NCBI GenBank assembly: GCA_937998635.1
Contig: CALLDA010000030.1
Span: 1-13,022, forward strand
Reading direction: 5' to 3'
DNA length: 13,022 nucleotides
Source: an uncultured Pseudomonadales bacterium
Lineage (GTDB): Bacteria > Pseudomonadota > Gammaproteobacteria > Pseudomonadales > Porticoccaceae
Below the pieces are notes generated by a model. The model saw nothing but the letters and a program-made list of their open reading frames with translations, ran no database searches and had not been told where the DNA came from. Below are positions 7,078 to 13,022 of this stretch, piece by piece. A program made the position numbers and the translations under genes. Within the stretch, counting starts at the first letter, position 1. Each line of letters starts with the position of its first letter.

Positions 7078-7842
7078 CTAGGCATCCATTTTAGTCGCTA
7101 ATGCCATCTGCTGTATCTTAAACAAATCGTTAATACCCTGTTTAGCCAGGCCCATCATGGCTAAAAACTCGCTTTCCGAAAATGGCGCGCCTTCTGCGGT
7201 GCCTTGCACCTCAATAAACCCACCTGCACTGTTCATCACCACATTCATATCGGTGTCGGCCTGGGAGTCTTCCGCATAATCAAGATCCAGCACCGGCTCC
7301 CCCTTGTAGATACCCACTGAAATTGAGGCCACCATGTTCAATAAGGGGTTTTCAGTGATGCGCTTTTTTGCCGGTAACTTTTGACCCGATGGCGTTTCAC
7401 CCTGCAAATAAGCCATCGCATCAACCACCGCTACGCAGGCGCCAGTGATGGCTGCAGTACGTGTGCCACCATCGGCCTGAATAACATCGCAATCGATGTT
7501 AATCGTATTCTCGCCCAACTTGCTCAGATCTACAGCCGCTCGTAAAGAACGTCCGATCAAGCGCTGGATTTCCTGAGTCCGGCCACTTTGCTTGCCCCGA
7601 GCGGCCTCTCTATCCATGCGAGAATCCGTAGACCGAGGCAACATACCGTATTCAGCCGTCACCCAACCCTGCCCCTTGCCCCGTAAAAAGCGCGGCACGC
7701 CAGACTCAACACTGGCGGTACAGATAACTTTGGTATCACCAAAGGCCACCAGCACCGAACCTTCCGCATGTTTGGTAAAACCTCGCGTGATTTTGACCGG
7801 ACGAAGTTGTTCAACCCTGCGGCCGCTGGGGCGAGTTATCAT
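7078..7842 (-). CDS. rph: Ribonuclease PH
   Basis: Phosphorolytic 3'-to-5' exoribonuclease that trims tRNA 3' ends and helps degrade structured RNA; a ring hexamer. Family marks are intact: RPVKITRGFTKHAEGSVL (14–31), FGDTKVICTAS (34–44), GWVTAEYGMLPRST (59–72), RTQEIQRLIGRSLR (88–101), the phosphate-binding GGTRTA (125–130) and the acidic DLDYAEDSQADTDMN (186–200). At 254 residues it is longer than E. coli (238) and Pseudomonas (about 239), because of an extra segment of about 10 residues near 147–160 (GETPSGQKLPAKK) and a short C-terminal extension. The start is backed by AGAGG at 7848–7852, 5 bases upstream. The frame is intact, unlike the frameshifted rph of E. coli K-12. Divergent from yicC. 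Confidence 0.97.
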   Translation of the reverse strand: MITRPSGRRVEQLRPVKITRGFTKHAEGSVLVAFGDTKVICTASVESGVPRFLRGKGQGWVTAEYGMLPRSTDSRMDREAARGKQSGRTQEIQRLIGRSLRAAVDLSKLGENTINIDCDVIQADGGTRTAAITGACVAVVDAMAYLQGETPSGQKLPAKKRITENPLLNMVASISVGIYKGEPVLDLDYAEDSQADTDMNVVMNSAGGFIEVQGTAEGAPFSESEFLAMMGLAKQGINDLFKIQQMALATKMDA

Positions 7843-7911
7843 AGCTACCTCTAATAAGGACGTTTGCGAAAAATCTTCCAGGAAATTTAGTTACTGTGCT
7901 TTACGGCGTGC

Positions 7912-7917
7912 ATTGTA
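7912..7917 (-). promoter_or_regulatory. Candidate -10 box for rph
   Basis: On the minus strand reads TACAAT, 5 of 6 to the sigma70 consensus, about 70 bases before the rph ATG in the 147-bp gap between the divergent rph and yicC coding regions. No good -35 is seen at the normal distance. Confidence 0.25.
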
Positions 7918-7950
7918 CCCAAATTGATCGGTGATGGTGGGCCCGTGCTT

Positions 7951-7959
7951 TGATAAGAT
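7951..7959 (+). promoter_or_regulatory. Candidate extended -10 for yicC operon
   Basis: TGATAAGAT resembles an extended -10 (TGn followed by a 4-of-6 match to TATAAT), about 30 bases before the yicC ATG. The nearest TTGATC (7924–7929) is 24 bases away, too far for a standard -35. It could drive yicC–gmk and beyond. Weak. Confidence 0.25.
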
Positions 7960-7989
7960 GAGTCCTCTCTGAATATTGTGGATCGATCA

Positions 7990-8853
7990 ATGCCACGCAG
8001 CATGACCGCTTACGCAAATGCGCAAGCCAGCCACAACTGGGGCACCTTGAGCTGGGAAATACGCTCCGTCAATCACCGTTATCTTGAACCGAGCTTTCGC
8101 CTGCCTGACACTCTTCGTCAGCTCGAGAGGGATTTACGAGAACAAATGACCCGATTCGTGCGGCGAGGCAAAATCGATTGCACCCTACTGATAAAATCCG
8201 CCGGGACCACCGGTCAAATTAATATCAATGTTGATGCTGCCCAGGAATACATTCGTGCCGGGGAATCTATCGCCCGGTTGATCACCTCACCGGCGCTGAT
8301 TTGCCCTATGGATATTCTGGACAAACCCGGGGTGTTAAACCTTCGCGCGATAGACCCTGAATTATTGAAAAAAGCCGTCATCGAACTTTATCAGCAAGTC
8401 ATGCGCGAACTGGTCGAAGTCCGTGGACGAGAAGGTAATAAACTAGCTGAGCTGGTCCGTCAGCGGCTTAGCGATATCACTCGGCATACCAACACAGTTC
8501 GTAACGCAATGCCCGAGTTAATGGCGGCTCAACGGCAAAAACTGCTCAACAAACTCTACGAGTTTGGCGGGCAACTCGATACCGAGCGCCTGGAGCAGGA
8601 ACTGGTCTATCTAGTACAGAAAACTGACGTCGATGAAGAGCTTGACCGCCTGGGTGTCCACGTCGCCGAAATCTATCACATCCTCGACAGCGACAAAGCC
8701 ATGGGCCGACGCCTTGATTTTTTGGTGCAGGAGCTCAACCGGGAAGCCAATACCCTGTCTGCCAAATCAAGTTCCAGCTCCATCAGCCTTTCTGCTGTCG
8801 AGCTCAAAGTGCTTATCGAGCAAATCCGAGAACAAATTCAAAACCTGGAATAA
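7990..8853 (+). CDS. yicC: YicC family endoribonuclease-type protein
   Basis: YicC proteins have been linked to stress and stationary phase and more recently to RNA cleavage and small-RNA decay; the exact role here is inferred from family. The protein shows the N-terminal YicC domain beginning RSMTAYA, then WEIRSVNHRYLE near 22–33 and RGKIDCTL near 57–64. The C-terminal DUF1732 part contains RLEQELVYLVQKTDVDEELDRL, GRRLDFLVQE(L)NREANTL and the closing ELKVLIEQIREQIQN(L)E, all close to the E. coli sequence. I chose ATG 7990 (287 residues) because MPRSMTAYA matches the E. coli start MIRSMTAYA; a GTG at 7978 would add four residues. Its stop codon abuts the gmk ATG (TAAATG), implying coupling. 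Confidence 0.93.
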   Translation: MPRSMTAYANAQASHNWGTLSWEIRSVNHRYLEPSFRLPDTLRQLERDLREQMTRFVRRGKIDCTLLIKSAGTTGQININVDAAQEYIRAGESIARLITSPALICPMDILDKPGVLNLRAIDPELLKKAVIELYQQVMRELVEVRGREGNKLAELVRQRLSDITRHTNTVRNAMPELMAAQRQKLLNKLYEFGGQLDTERLEQELVYLVQKTDVDEELDRLGVHVAEIYHILDSDKAMGRRLDFLVQELNREANTLSAKSSSSSISLSAVELKVLIEQIREQIQNLE

Positions 8854-9489
8854 ATGGATATTAACTGCATGGCAAGTTTTCAAGGCACGCTCTATACGAT
8901 TTCCGCCCCCTCTGGCGCAGGTAAAACTAGCTTGGTCAGCGCACTGGTTGCGCGCAACCCAGACATTAAAGTCTCCATCTCCCATACCACCCGAACAAAG
9001 CGTGATGGGGAAGTGGAAGGCATCAACTATCATTTTGTTGACAACGCGCAGTTTATCGCCATGCTCGATGAAAATGCTTTTCTGGAACATGCCGAGGTCT
9101 ATGGTAATTATTACGGCACTAGCCAGGCCTGGGTAGTCGATACCCTGGCGGCGGGCAATGATGTCATTCTGGAAATCGACTGGCAGGGTGCTGTGCAAAT
9201 TCATAAACAAATGAGCGACGCTGTGGCTATTTTCATCTTGCCACCATCCCAACAGGCATTGCTCGAACGACTTACCCACCGCGGGCAGGATGATAAAGAT
9301 GTTATTGCCCACCGGCTCGCCCAGGCCAAGGAGGATATGTCGCACTATGTTGAAGCTGACTACCTGGTGATTAACGAAGTATTTGATACCGCGTTGGACG
9401 ATCTCGAAACCATTATCCACAGCCGAAGACTAAGCATTACCAGCCAGCAACAACGGCATGAAGATTTACTAAGTGAGTTGTTAGCCTAA
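8854..9489 (+). CDS. gmk: Guanylate kinase
   Basis: Phosphorylates GMP to GDP with ATP, essential for GTP and hence also ppGpp supply. The P-loop APSGAGKTS lies at 18–26. The GMP-binding region follows: SHTTRTKRDGEVEG near 43–56, FLEHAEVYGNYYGTS near 76–90 and the EIDWQGA motif near 108–114. The lid and adenine side carry IFILPPS and the RGQDDKDVIAHRLAQA segment, with YLVINEVFDTALDDL near the end. At 211 residues it fits the family (E. coli 207). The ATG at 8854 directly follows the yicC stop; an in-frame ATG at 8869 aligns better with the E. coli N-terminus (MAQGTLY against MASFQGTLY) and may be the true start. The candidate rpoZ promoter -35 overlaps its last codons. Confidence 0.97.
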   Translation: MDINCMASFQGTLYTISAPSGAGKTSLVSALVARNPDIKVSISHTTRTKRDGEVEGINYHFVDNAQFIAMLDENAFLEHAEVYGNYYGTSQAWVVDTLAAGNDVILEIDWQGAVQIHKQMSDAVAIFILPPSQQALLERLTHRGQDDKDVIAHRLAQAKEDMSHYVEADYLVINEVFDTALDDLETIIHSRRLSITSQQQRHEDLLSELLA

Positions 9490-9507
9490 GGGCAGTTGCG
9501 GTAGAAT
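9478..9507 (+). promoter_or_regulatory. Candidate sigma70-type promoter for rpoZ–spoT
   Basis: TTGTTA (9478–9483, 4 of 6 to TTGACA) is followed after 18 bases by TAGAAT (9502–9507, 5 of 6 to TATAAT). This is the best promoter match seen by eye in the window. A start near 9513–9515 would give a leader of about 190 bases before rpoZ. It would let rpoZ, spoT and ridA be expressed apart from yicC–gmk. Confidence 0.5.
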
Positions 9508-9594
9508 GCGCGGTTCCCACTGATTAAGGTGGGGCGCTCCCAGAAGCCCTCAAAGCATCTATATCAGGGTAGAGCAAAGGAACGGAACCTGCGC
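9508..9594 (+). other. Inverted repeat with potential RNA structure in the rpoZ leader
   Basis: GCGCGGTTCC (9508–9517) pairs with GGAACC-T-GCGC (9584–9594): ten pairs with one bulged T. Nested inside, CTGAT (9520–9524) can pair with ATCAG (9563–9567), and GGGGC (9531–9535) with GCCCT (9546–9550). A competing small hairpin, CCCAC (9516–9520) with GTGGG (9529–9533), would exclude the CTGAT helix. No T-run follows, so it is not an ordinary terminator. If transcription starts near 9513 the outer stem loses its first five bases, so the full helix may only exist on read-through RNA from gmk. No known riboswitch or RNA family was recognised. Function unknown. Confidence 0.4.
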
Positions 9595-9623
9595 AGTTAT
9601 ACCTACATGGATGATCGGCATAG

Positions 9624-9651
9624 CTAAATCCGTAATACTAAATCCGTAATA
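9624..9651 (+). repeat. Perfect 14-bp tandem duplication upstream of rpoZ
   Basis: Two adjacent identical copies of CTAAATCCGTAATA (9624–9637 and 9638–9651), ending 53 bases before the rpoZ start. Each copy contains a TAATA that could resemble a -10 box, but no -35 accompanies either. It looks like a recent duplication in the leader. Confidence 0.9.
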
Positions 9652-9704
9652 ACAAGTACTGCAAAAGCAAGCACCGTTAAACCACATTACACAGGCTGCA
9701 AAAT

Positions 9705-10031
9705 ATGGCACGAATTACCGTAGAAGATTGCTTAGATCACGTTGCTAACCGCTTTGAACTAGTCCTGGTGGGATCAAAACGCGCCCGTCAAATCTCTATC
9801 GGTGGCAAGGAGCCCCACGTGCCATGGGAAAGCGATAAGCCTACTGTGGTCGCGCTACGTGAAATTGAGGAAGGCCTGGTTGATGCCAGCATCCTCGAAG
9901 AAAAGGACGAGCCGGTAGAAATGCTATCTTTCGATATGTTTGATCTCGATACTCCCGAAGCAGGGGATACAGATACTCCATCTGTACCTAATTCCCCCAT
10001 AGCTACATCAGCCGCGCCTCAAGACGAGTAA
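9705..10031 (+). CDS. rpoZ: RNA polymerase omega subunit
   Basis: Small subunit that chaperones beta' into RNA polymerase and, in E. coli, forms part of ppGpp site 1. The N-terminal core is typical: MARITVEDCLDHVANRFELVLVGSKRARQ (1–29), then the GGKEP and WESDKPTVVALREIEEGLVD segments up to about residue 59. At 108 residues it is longer than E. coli (91) or P. aeruginosa (88). The extra length is an acidic, Pro/Ser/Thr-rich tail (about 65–108) that looks disordered. A modest AGG ribosome-binding site lies 9 bases before the ATG. spoT follows after 20 bp, pairing the omega subunit with the ppGpp enzyme as in most gammaproteobacteria. Confidence 0.97.
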   Translation: MARITVEDCLDHVANRFELVLVGSKRARQISIGGKEPHVPWESDKPTVVALREIEEGLVDASILEEKDEPVEMLSFDMFDLDTPEAGDTDTPSVPNSPIATSAAPQDE

Positions 10032-10040
10032 CGCGATCCC

Positions 10041-10045
10041 GGAGG
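10041..10045 (+). promoter_or_regulatory. Ribosome-binding site fixing the TTG start of spoT
   Basis: GGAGG lies 6 bases before TTG at 10052, an ideal spacing, and gives an N-terminus of the usual SpoT length. The next in-frame Met would cut into the hydrolase domain. Confidence 0.8.
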
Positions 10046-10051
10046 AAAGAC

Positions 10052-12166
10052 TTGCACGCAACTGACTCCCTAAGCGACAAGCTTTCCTCCTACCTCGAGC
10101 CGGCACAAGTCAAGAAAGTTCAACGCGCTTATAAATTTGCCGAAAAAGGCCATCAGGGCCAATACCGCCAAAGCGGTGAAGAATATATTACCCACCCACT
10201 CGCAGTGGCCCATATATTGGCCGACATGCACATGGATCACGAAAGCCTTCTGGCTGCGCTACTTCATGACGTCATTGAAGATACCGATTTCACCAAAAAT
10301 CAGCTAGCCTGGCGCTTTGGTCGCACGGTTGCCATGCTGGTCGATGGCGTCAGCAAACTCAGCGAAATTGAATTCTCATCCCGCGCTGAACAGCAAGCTG
10401 AAAACTTTCAGAAAATGACCCTGGCCATGGCTCGGGACATCCGGGTGGTATTGGTTAAACTGGCTGACCGCCTGCATAATATGCGTACTCTTGGTGTACT
10501 AAACCCTGAAAAACGCCGCCGTATCGCTCGGGAAACCCTTGAGATTTATGCCCCCATCGCCCAGCGACTTGGCATGAACGATATCCGTATCGAATTTGAA
10601 GACCTCGGCTTTGCCGCGCTCTACCCCTTACGCCATCGACGTATCACCGAAGCCCTGAAAGCTACTCGGGGAAATCGCACCGAACTGGTTGCCGAAATCA
10701 AGGGTATGCTGGAAGAGCGACTGTACCAACATCACATTGCCACCACGGTCACCGGCCGAGAAAAGCATCTCTGGAGTATCTACCAGAAGATGAAAACTAA
10801 AAAACGCTCGTTCAAAGACATCACCGATGTCTTTGCTTTCCGAATCGTGGTTAACAGCGTCGATGAGTGTTATCGCGTCTTAGGCACTATCCACAATCTG
10901 TACAAACCCATTTCCGGGGAGTTTAAAGACTACATCGCGATTCCCAAATCAAACGGATATCAATCCTTACACACCGTGCTCGTGGGCATGCATGGCGTGC
11001 CCATTGAAGTCCAGATTCGAACCCGGGAAATGGATGATCTCGCCAACTATGGCATCGCCTCCCACTGGCTGTATAAATCTGGTCTTGAAAATGCCGAAGG
11101 CAATCAGACTCGTGCTAATCGCTGGGTCAAAGGCCTGCTTGAAATGCAGGAGCAGGCCGGTGACTCCCTGGAATTTATCGAACACGTAAAAACCGATTTA
11201 TTCCCTGACGAAGTCTATGTCTTTACACCCAAGGGCGTCATTGTCGAATTGCCCGCCGGGGCGACACCGATAGACTTCGCCTACGCGGTACACACCCAGG
11301 TTGGCGATACCTGTGTCGCCTGCGAAATTAACGGTCAGCTAAGCCCGCTCTCACAGGCGCTTGAAAGCGGCCAGAGAGTGCGAATCATTACCGCACCTGG
11401 CGCGCAACCGAACCCGTCCTGGTTAAACTTTGTGCGCTCGGCAAAAGCCCGCAGCGCCATTCGCCACTTCCTGAAAAATCAGCAGCATGACGAATCGGTT
11501 GAGCTCGGCAAACGGCTTCTTGATCGCGCTCTGATCAGTTTTGATTCTAGTTATAAGAAAATCCGAAAATCACAAATCAAGCACTTGCTCAAAGAAACCG
11601 GCGCAGACACCTTTGAATCGATACTGGAGCAAATCGGCCTCGGTAATCGAATCGCCTATGCGGTCGCCAATGTCTTAATCCCTGAGGCAAAGCGCAAAAC
11701 CGCTTCACCCTCTAATCTTGATTCACCGATTCTTGTTGACAACGCCGACGGCCTGATCACCAGCTATGCGCGCTGCTGCCACCCAATCCCCGGCGACCCC
11801 ATTCTTGGTCACCTAAGCCCCGGTCGAGGCCTGGTCGTGCACCGAGACTCCTGTAAAAATATGTCCGACATCCGCGGCAATGCTGAAAAATGCATGCCCC
11901 TCAACTGGTCACCCTCGGTGCGCGGAGAGTTTCCCGTGGAATTAAAACTCGAAATCATTTCCGACCGCGGCATCATCGCGACGCTGGCGGCACGGATCAC
12001 CGACCAGGACGCCAGCATCGATCAAATTAGTGTCAATGAGCGAGATGCTCACACCAGCGTGGTCGACCTGGTCATCAGCGCCCGCGATCGCATTCATCTG
12101 GCTAATATCATGCGACGTATTCGCAGCCTCAAGGCCGTGCAAACCATTCAGCGCGTTAAAAACTAG
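10052..12166 (+). CDS. spoT: Bifunctional (p)ppGpp synthetase/hydrolase SpoT
   Basis: Degrades, and usually weakly makes, the alarmone (p)ppGpp; cytoplasmic. Domains in order over 704 residues: HD hydrolase (about 25–190) with His48, the His72-Asp73 pair, Glu76-Asp77 and Asp139-Arg-Leu-His-Asn143, all intact; synthetase (about 235–370) with GYQSLHT, EVQIRT and ASHW; TGS (about 384–446); a helical and Cys-containing region with YARCCHPIPGDP; and a C-terminal ACT domain (about 627–704). The intact hydrolase and the overall match to P. aeruginosa SpoT, not RelA, settle the assignment. One oddity: the synthetase motif that is RxKD in bifunctional enzymes (GRFKD in P. aeruginosa) reads Glu290-Phe-Lys-Asp293, half-way to the RelA-type ExDD. 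Synthesis may therefore be altered; hydrolysis should be intact. TTG start with a strong ribosome-binding site; ridA follows after 9 bp. Confidence 0.96.
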   Translation: MHATDSLSDKLSSYLEPAQVKKVQRAYKFAEKGHQGQYRQSGEEYITHPLAVAHILADMHMDHESLLAALLHDVIEDTDFTKNQLAWRFGRTVAMLVDGVSKLSEIEFSSRAEQQAENFQKMTLAMARDIRVVLVKLADRLHNMRTLGVLNPEKRRRIARETLEIYAPIAQRLGMNDIRIEFEDLGFAALYPLRHRRITEALKATRGNRTELVAEIKGMLEERLYQHHIATTVTGREKHLWSIYQKMKTKKRSFKDITDVFAFRIVVNSVDECYRVLGTIHNLYKPISGEFKDYIAIPKSNGYQSLHTVLVGMHGVPIEVQIRTREMDDLANYGIASHWLYKSGLENAEGNQTRANRWVKGLLEMQEQAGDSLEFIEHVKTDLFPDEVYVFTPKGVIVELPAGATPIDFAYAVHTQVGDTCVACEINGQLSPLSQALESGQRVRIITAPGAQPNPSWLNFVRSAKARSAIRHFLKNQQHDESVELGKRLLDRALISFDSSYKKIRKSQIKHLLKETGADTFESILEQIGLGNRIAYAVANVLIPEAKRKTASPSNLDSPILVDNADGLITSYARCCHPIPGDPILGHLSPGRGLVVHRDSCKNMSDIRGNAEKCMPLNWSPSVRGEFPVELKLEIISDRGIIATLAARITDQDASIDQISVNERDAHTSVVDLVISARDRIHLANIMRRIRSLKAVQTIQRVKN

Positions 12167-12175
12167 AGACTAATC

Positions 12176-12559
12176 ATGCCCAATAAAGCTGTCATCCAAA
12201 CTGAGCAAGCCCCACGTGCGATCGGAACCTATTCCCAGGCCATCAAGGTTCACAATACCGTTTACCTGTCGGGACAAATACCTCTGCTGCCAGACACCAT
12301 GGAACTGATCAGTAACAATATCGATGATCAAATCCGCCAGGTATTCACTAATTTGGCGGCGGTTTGTGAAGCGGGTGGGGGGGGGCTAAATAATCTGGTA
12401 AAACTGAATATTTTCCTGACCGATCTCGGACACTTTGCTACCGTCAACGAAATTATGGCCAGCTTTTTTGACCAGCCCTATCCGGCGCGAGCCGCCATCG
12501 GCGTTAAGTCTCTACCCAGAGACGCCATGGTCGAGATGGATGGCATTATGGTGATTTAG
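12176..12559 (+). CDS. ridA: RidA family reactive enamine/imine deaminase
   Basis: RidA proteins hydrolyse reactive 2-aminoacrylate-type enamines and imines released by PLP enzymes, sparing cellular targets. The 127-residue protein has the family pattern APRAIGTYSQAIKV (12–25), YLSGQIPL (30–37), LVKLNIFLTDL near 74–84, FATVNEIM, YPARAAIGV with the carboxylate-binding Arg, and LPRDAMVEMDGI near the end with the conserved Glu. It closely resembles the Pseudomonas homologue. Its ribosome-binding site (AGAGA) overlaps the spoT stop. It is the last gene of the rightward operon and converges on DUF1643 with a 15-bp gap. A run of nine G lies inside codons 68–70; alignment to homologues shows the reading length is normal. 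Confidence 0.95.
   Translation: MPNKAVIQTEQAPRAIGTYSQAIKVHNTVYLSGQIPLLPDTMELISNNIDDQIRQVFTNLAAVCEAGGGGLNNLVKLNIFLTDLGHFATVNEIMASFFDQPYPARAAIGVKSLPRDAMVEMDGIMVI
12377..12385 (+). repeat. Nine-G homopolymer inside ridA
   Basis: An uninterrupted run of nine G encodes Gly68–Gly70. Loss or gain of one base would shift the frame before the substrate-binding Arg. Most other glycines in the window use GGC or mixed codons, so the run is unusual. Confidence 0.9.
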
Positions 12560-12574
12560 GCGAGCAACCTGAAA

Positions 12575-13022
12575 CTAGCCATCACCAAGTTGCGCAAGAT
12601 AGGCCTGTATATCAAAACTTTGCAAAGCCCAGGCATAACTTAAACGGGAGGGATGCCGGGGATGTCCGGCTTTAGTTAACGGGGCTTTTGGGGTGGGCTC
12701 CTTTAATCCAGCAGACTTTGTCAGCAAAGGAGGAGCAGAAGGACCAAACGCCTGCCAGGTACCACCCAGTTTTTCCACTTCCCGCGCAAGCCGCAGGCAA
12801 GCCTTCCCCAGGTAGGGGCGCTTGTTAATGTCCGCTCCCCAGGCCGCCCAAAAATGTGGTTCGGCTTGCTGTCCGGCTAACTCCATAATCATAGCCAGAT
12901 TACGAGCTATCAAGCGGCCATCGCCGCGTCTGGGGAGATTATCCGGATTGGTACTGCGCAGGGGATAAAGGTTAGTCATAACAAAACCATTGTAACCTTC
13001 TGCCTCGGCTACACGGGCAACC
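12575..13022 (-). CDS. DUF1643 family protein, 5' end beyond window
   Basis: Partial. The frame stays open from the ATG at 12977–12979 back to the window edge, and those upstream codons (VARVAEAEGYNGF before VMTNLYPLRSTNP) match the family, so the true start lies outside. DUF1643 proteins are small and widespread in bacteria, with no settled function known to me. Visible motifs in order: the NLYPLRSTNPDNLP strand, WAAWGAD near the middle, and LTKAGHPRHP near the C-terminus. Compared with the usual family ending, about 20 extra Pro/Lys-rich residues (SAPPLLTKSAGLKEPTPKAP) precede LTKAGHPRHP. It converges on ridA. No promoter can be judged. Confidence 0.85.
   Translation of the reverse strand, partial: VARVAEAEGYNGFVMTNLYPLRSTNPDNLPRRGDGRLIARNLAMIMELAGQQAEPHFWAAWGADINKRPYLGKACLRLAREVEKLGGTWQAFGPSAPPLLTKSAGLKEPTPKAPLTKAGHPRHPSRLSYAWALQSFDIQAYLAQLGDG

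Noticed and set aside
8633..9136. 167-residue plus-strand frame spanning the yicC–gmk junction
   Set aside because: Out-of-frame shadow of both genes; no motifs.
8767..9420. 217-residue minus-strand frame across yicC and gmk
   Set aside because: Antisense to two clear conserved genes in coupled arrangement; no family features; a by-product of codon bias.
9607..9627. Tiny ORF (6 codons) in the rpoZ leader as a possible leader peptide
   Set aside because: No ribosome-binding site, and no run of a single amino acid suggesting attenuation.
9648..9655. AATAACAA, matching the AAYAAYAA motif bound by Hfq/Crc, upstream of rpoZ
   Set aside because: It lies about 50 bases before the start codon, away from the usual position near the ribosome-binding site, and a motif this short is expected by chance about once or twice in a window of this size. 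It also overlaps the 14-bp duplication.
12655..12676. GCCGG–CCGGC hairpin followed by TTTAGTT, a possible plus-strand terminator for the yicC–ridA operon
   Set aside because: It lies inside the DUF1643 gene and encodes the conserved GHPRHP region, so coding constraint explains the GC-rich repeat; the T-run is short.

Overview
This is a stretch of core gammaproteobacterial chromosome. The gene order coaBC–algC–argB–slmA / pyrE / crc / rph / yicC–gmk–rpoZ–spoT–ridA, an inactivated ExoIII-like Crc protein, and an AlgC with a membrane-anchored N-terminal sensor-like domain all point to a Pseudomonas/Cellvibrio-type lineage (Pseudomonadales/Cellvibrionales). Every assignment rests on protein motifs and gene order recalled from known families; no database search was run. 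I see no tRNA, rRNA, CRISPR array, insertion sequence or prophage. No intergenic stretch exceeds about 215 bp.

Layout. Positions 1–4804 (+ strand) hold the 3' part of coaBC (coenzyme A synthesis), algC (sugar-phosphate mutase), argB (arginine synthesis) and slmA (nucleoid occlusion), tightly packed. slmA converges with a 2-bp gap on a minus-strand pair: pyrE (pyrimidine synthesis), then a small exported DUF4124/coiled-coil protein. pyrE is divergent from crc (carbon catabolite repression), and crc converges on rph (RNase PH). From a second divergent region, yicC–gmk–rpoZ–spoT–ridA run rightwards (RNA turnover, GMP kinase, RNA polymerase omega, ppGpp metabolism, enamine detoxification). A 215-bp gap before rpoZ is the only sizeable non-coding interval. 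It holds a good sigma70-like promoter, an inverted repeat with potential RNA structure and a perfect 14-bp tandem duplication. The window ends in a truncated minus-strand DUF1643 gene.

Themes. The genes feed nucleotide pools (pyrE, gmk), the guanine-nucleotide alarmone (spoT, with the omega subunit that helps RNA polymerase bind ppGpp), RNA turnover (rph, yicC) and global carbon control (crc). I found no convincing new multi-gene system. The leads worth following are details: the missing dut between coaBC and algC, a half-switched catalytic motif (EFKD) in the SpoT synthetase domain, a Crc that has lost even more of the nuclease site than the P. aeruginosa protein, the rpoZ leader, a nine-G tract inside ridA, and the sensor-like membrane domain on AlgC.
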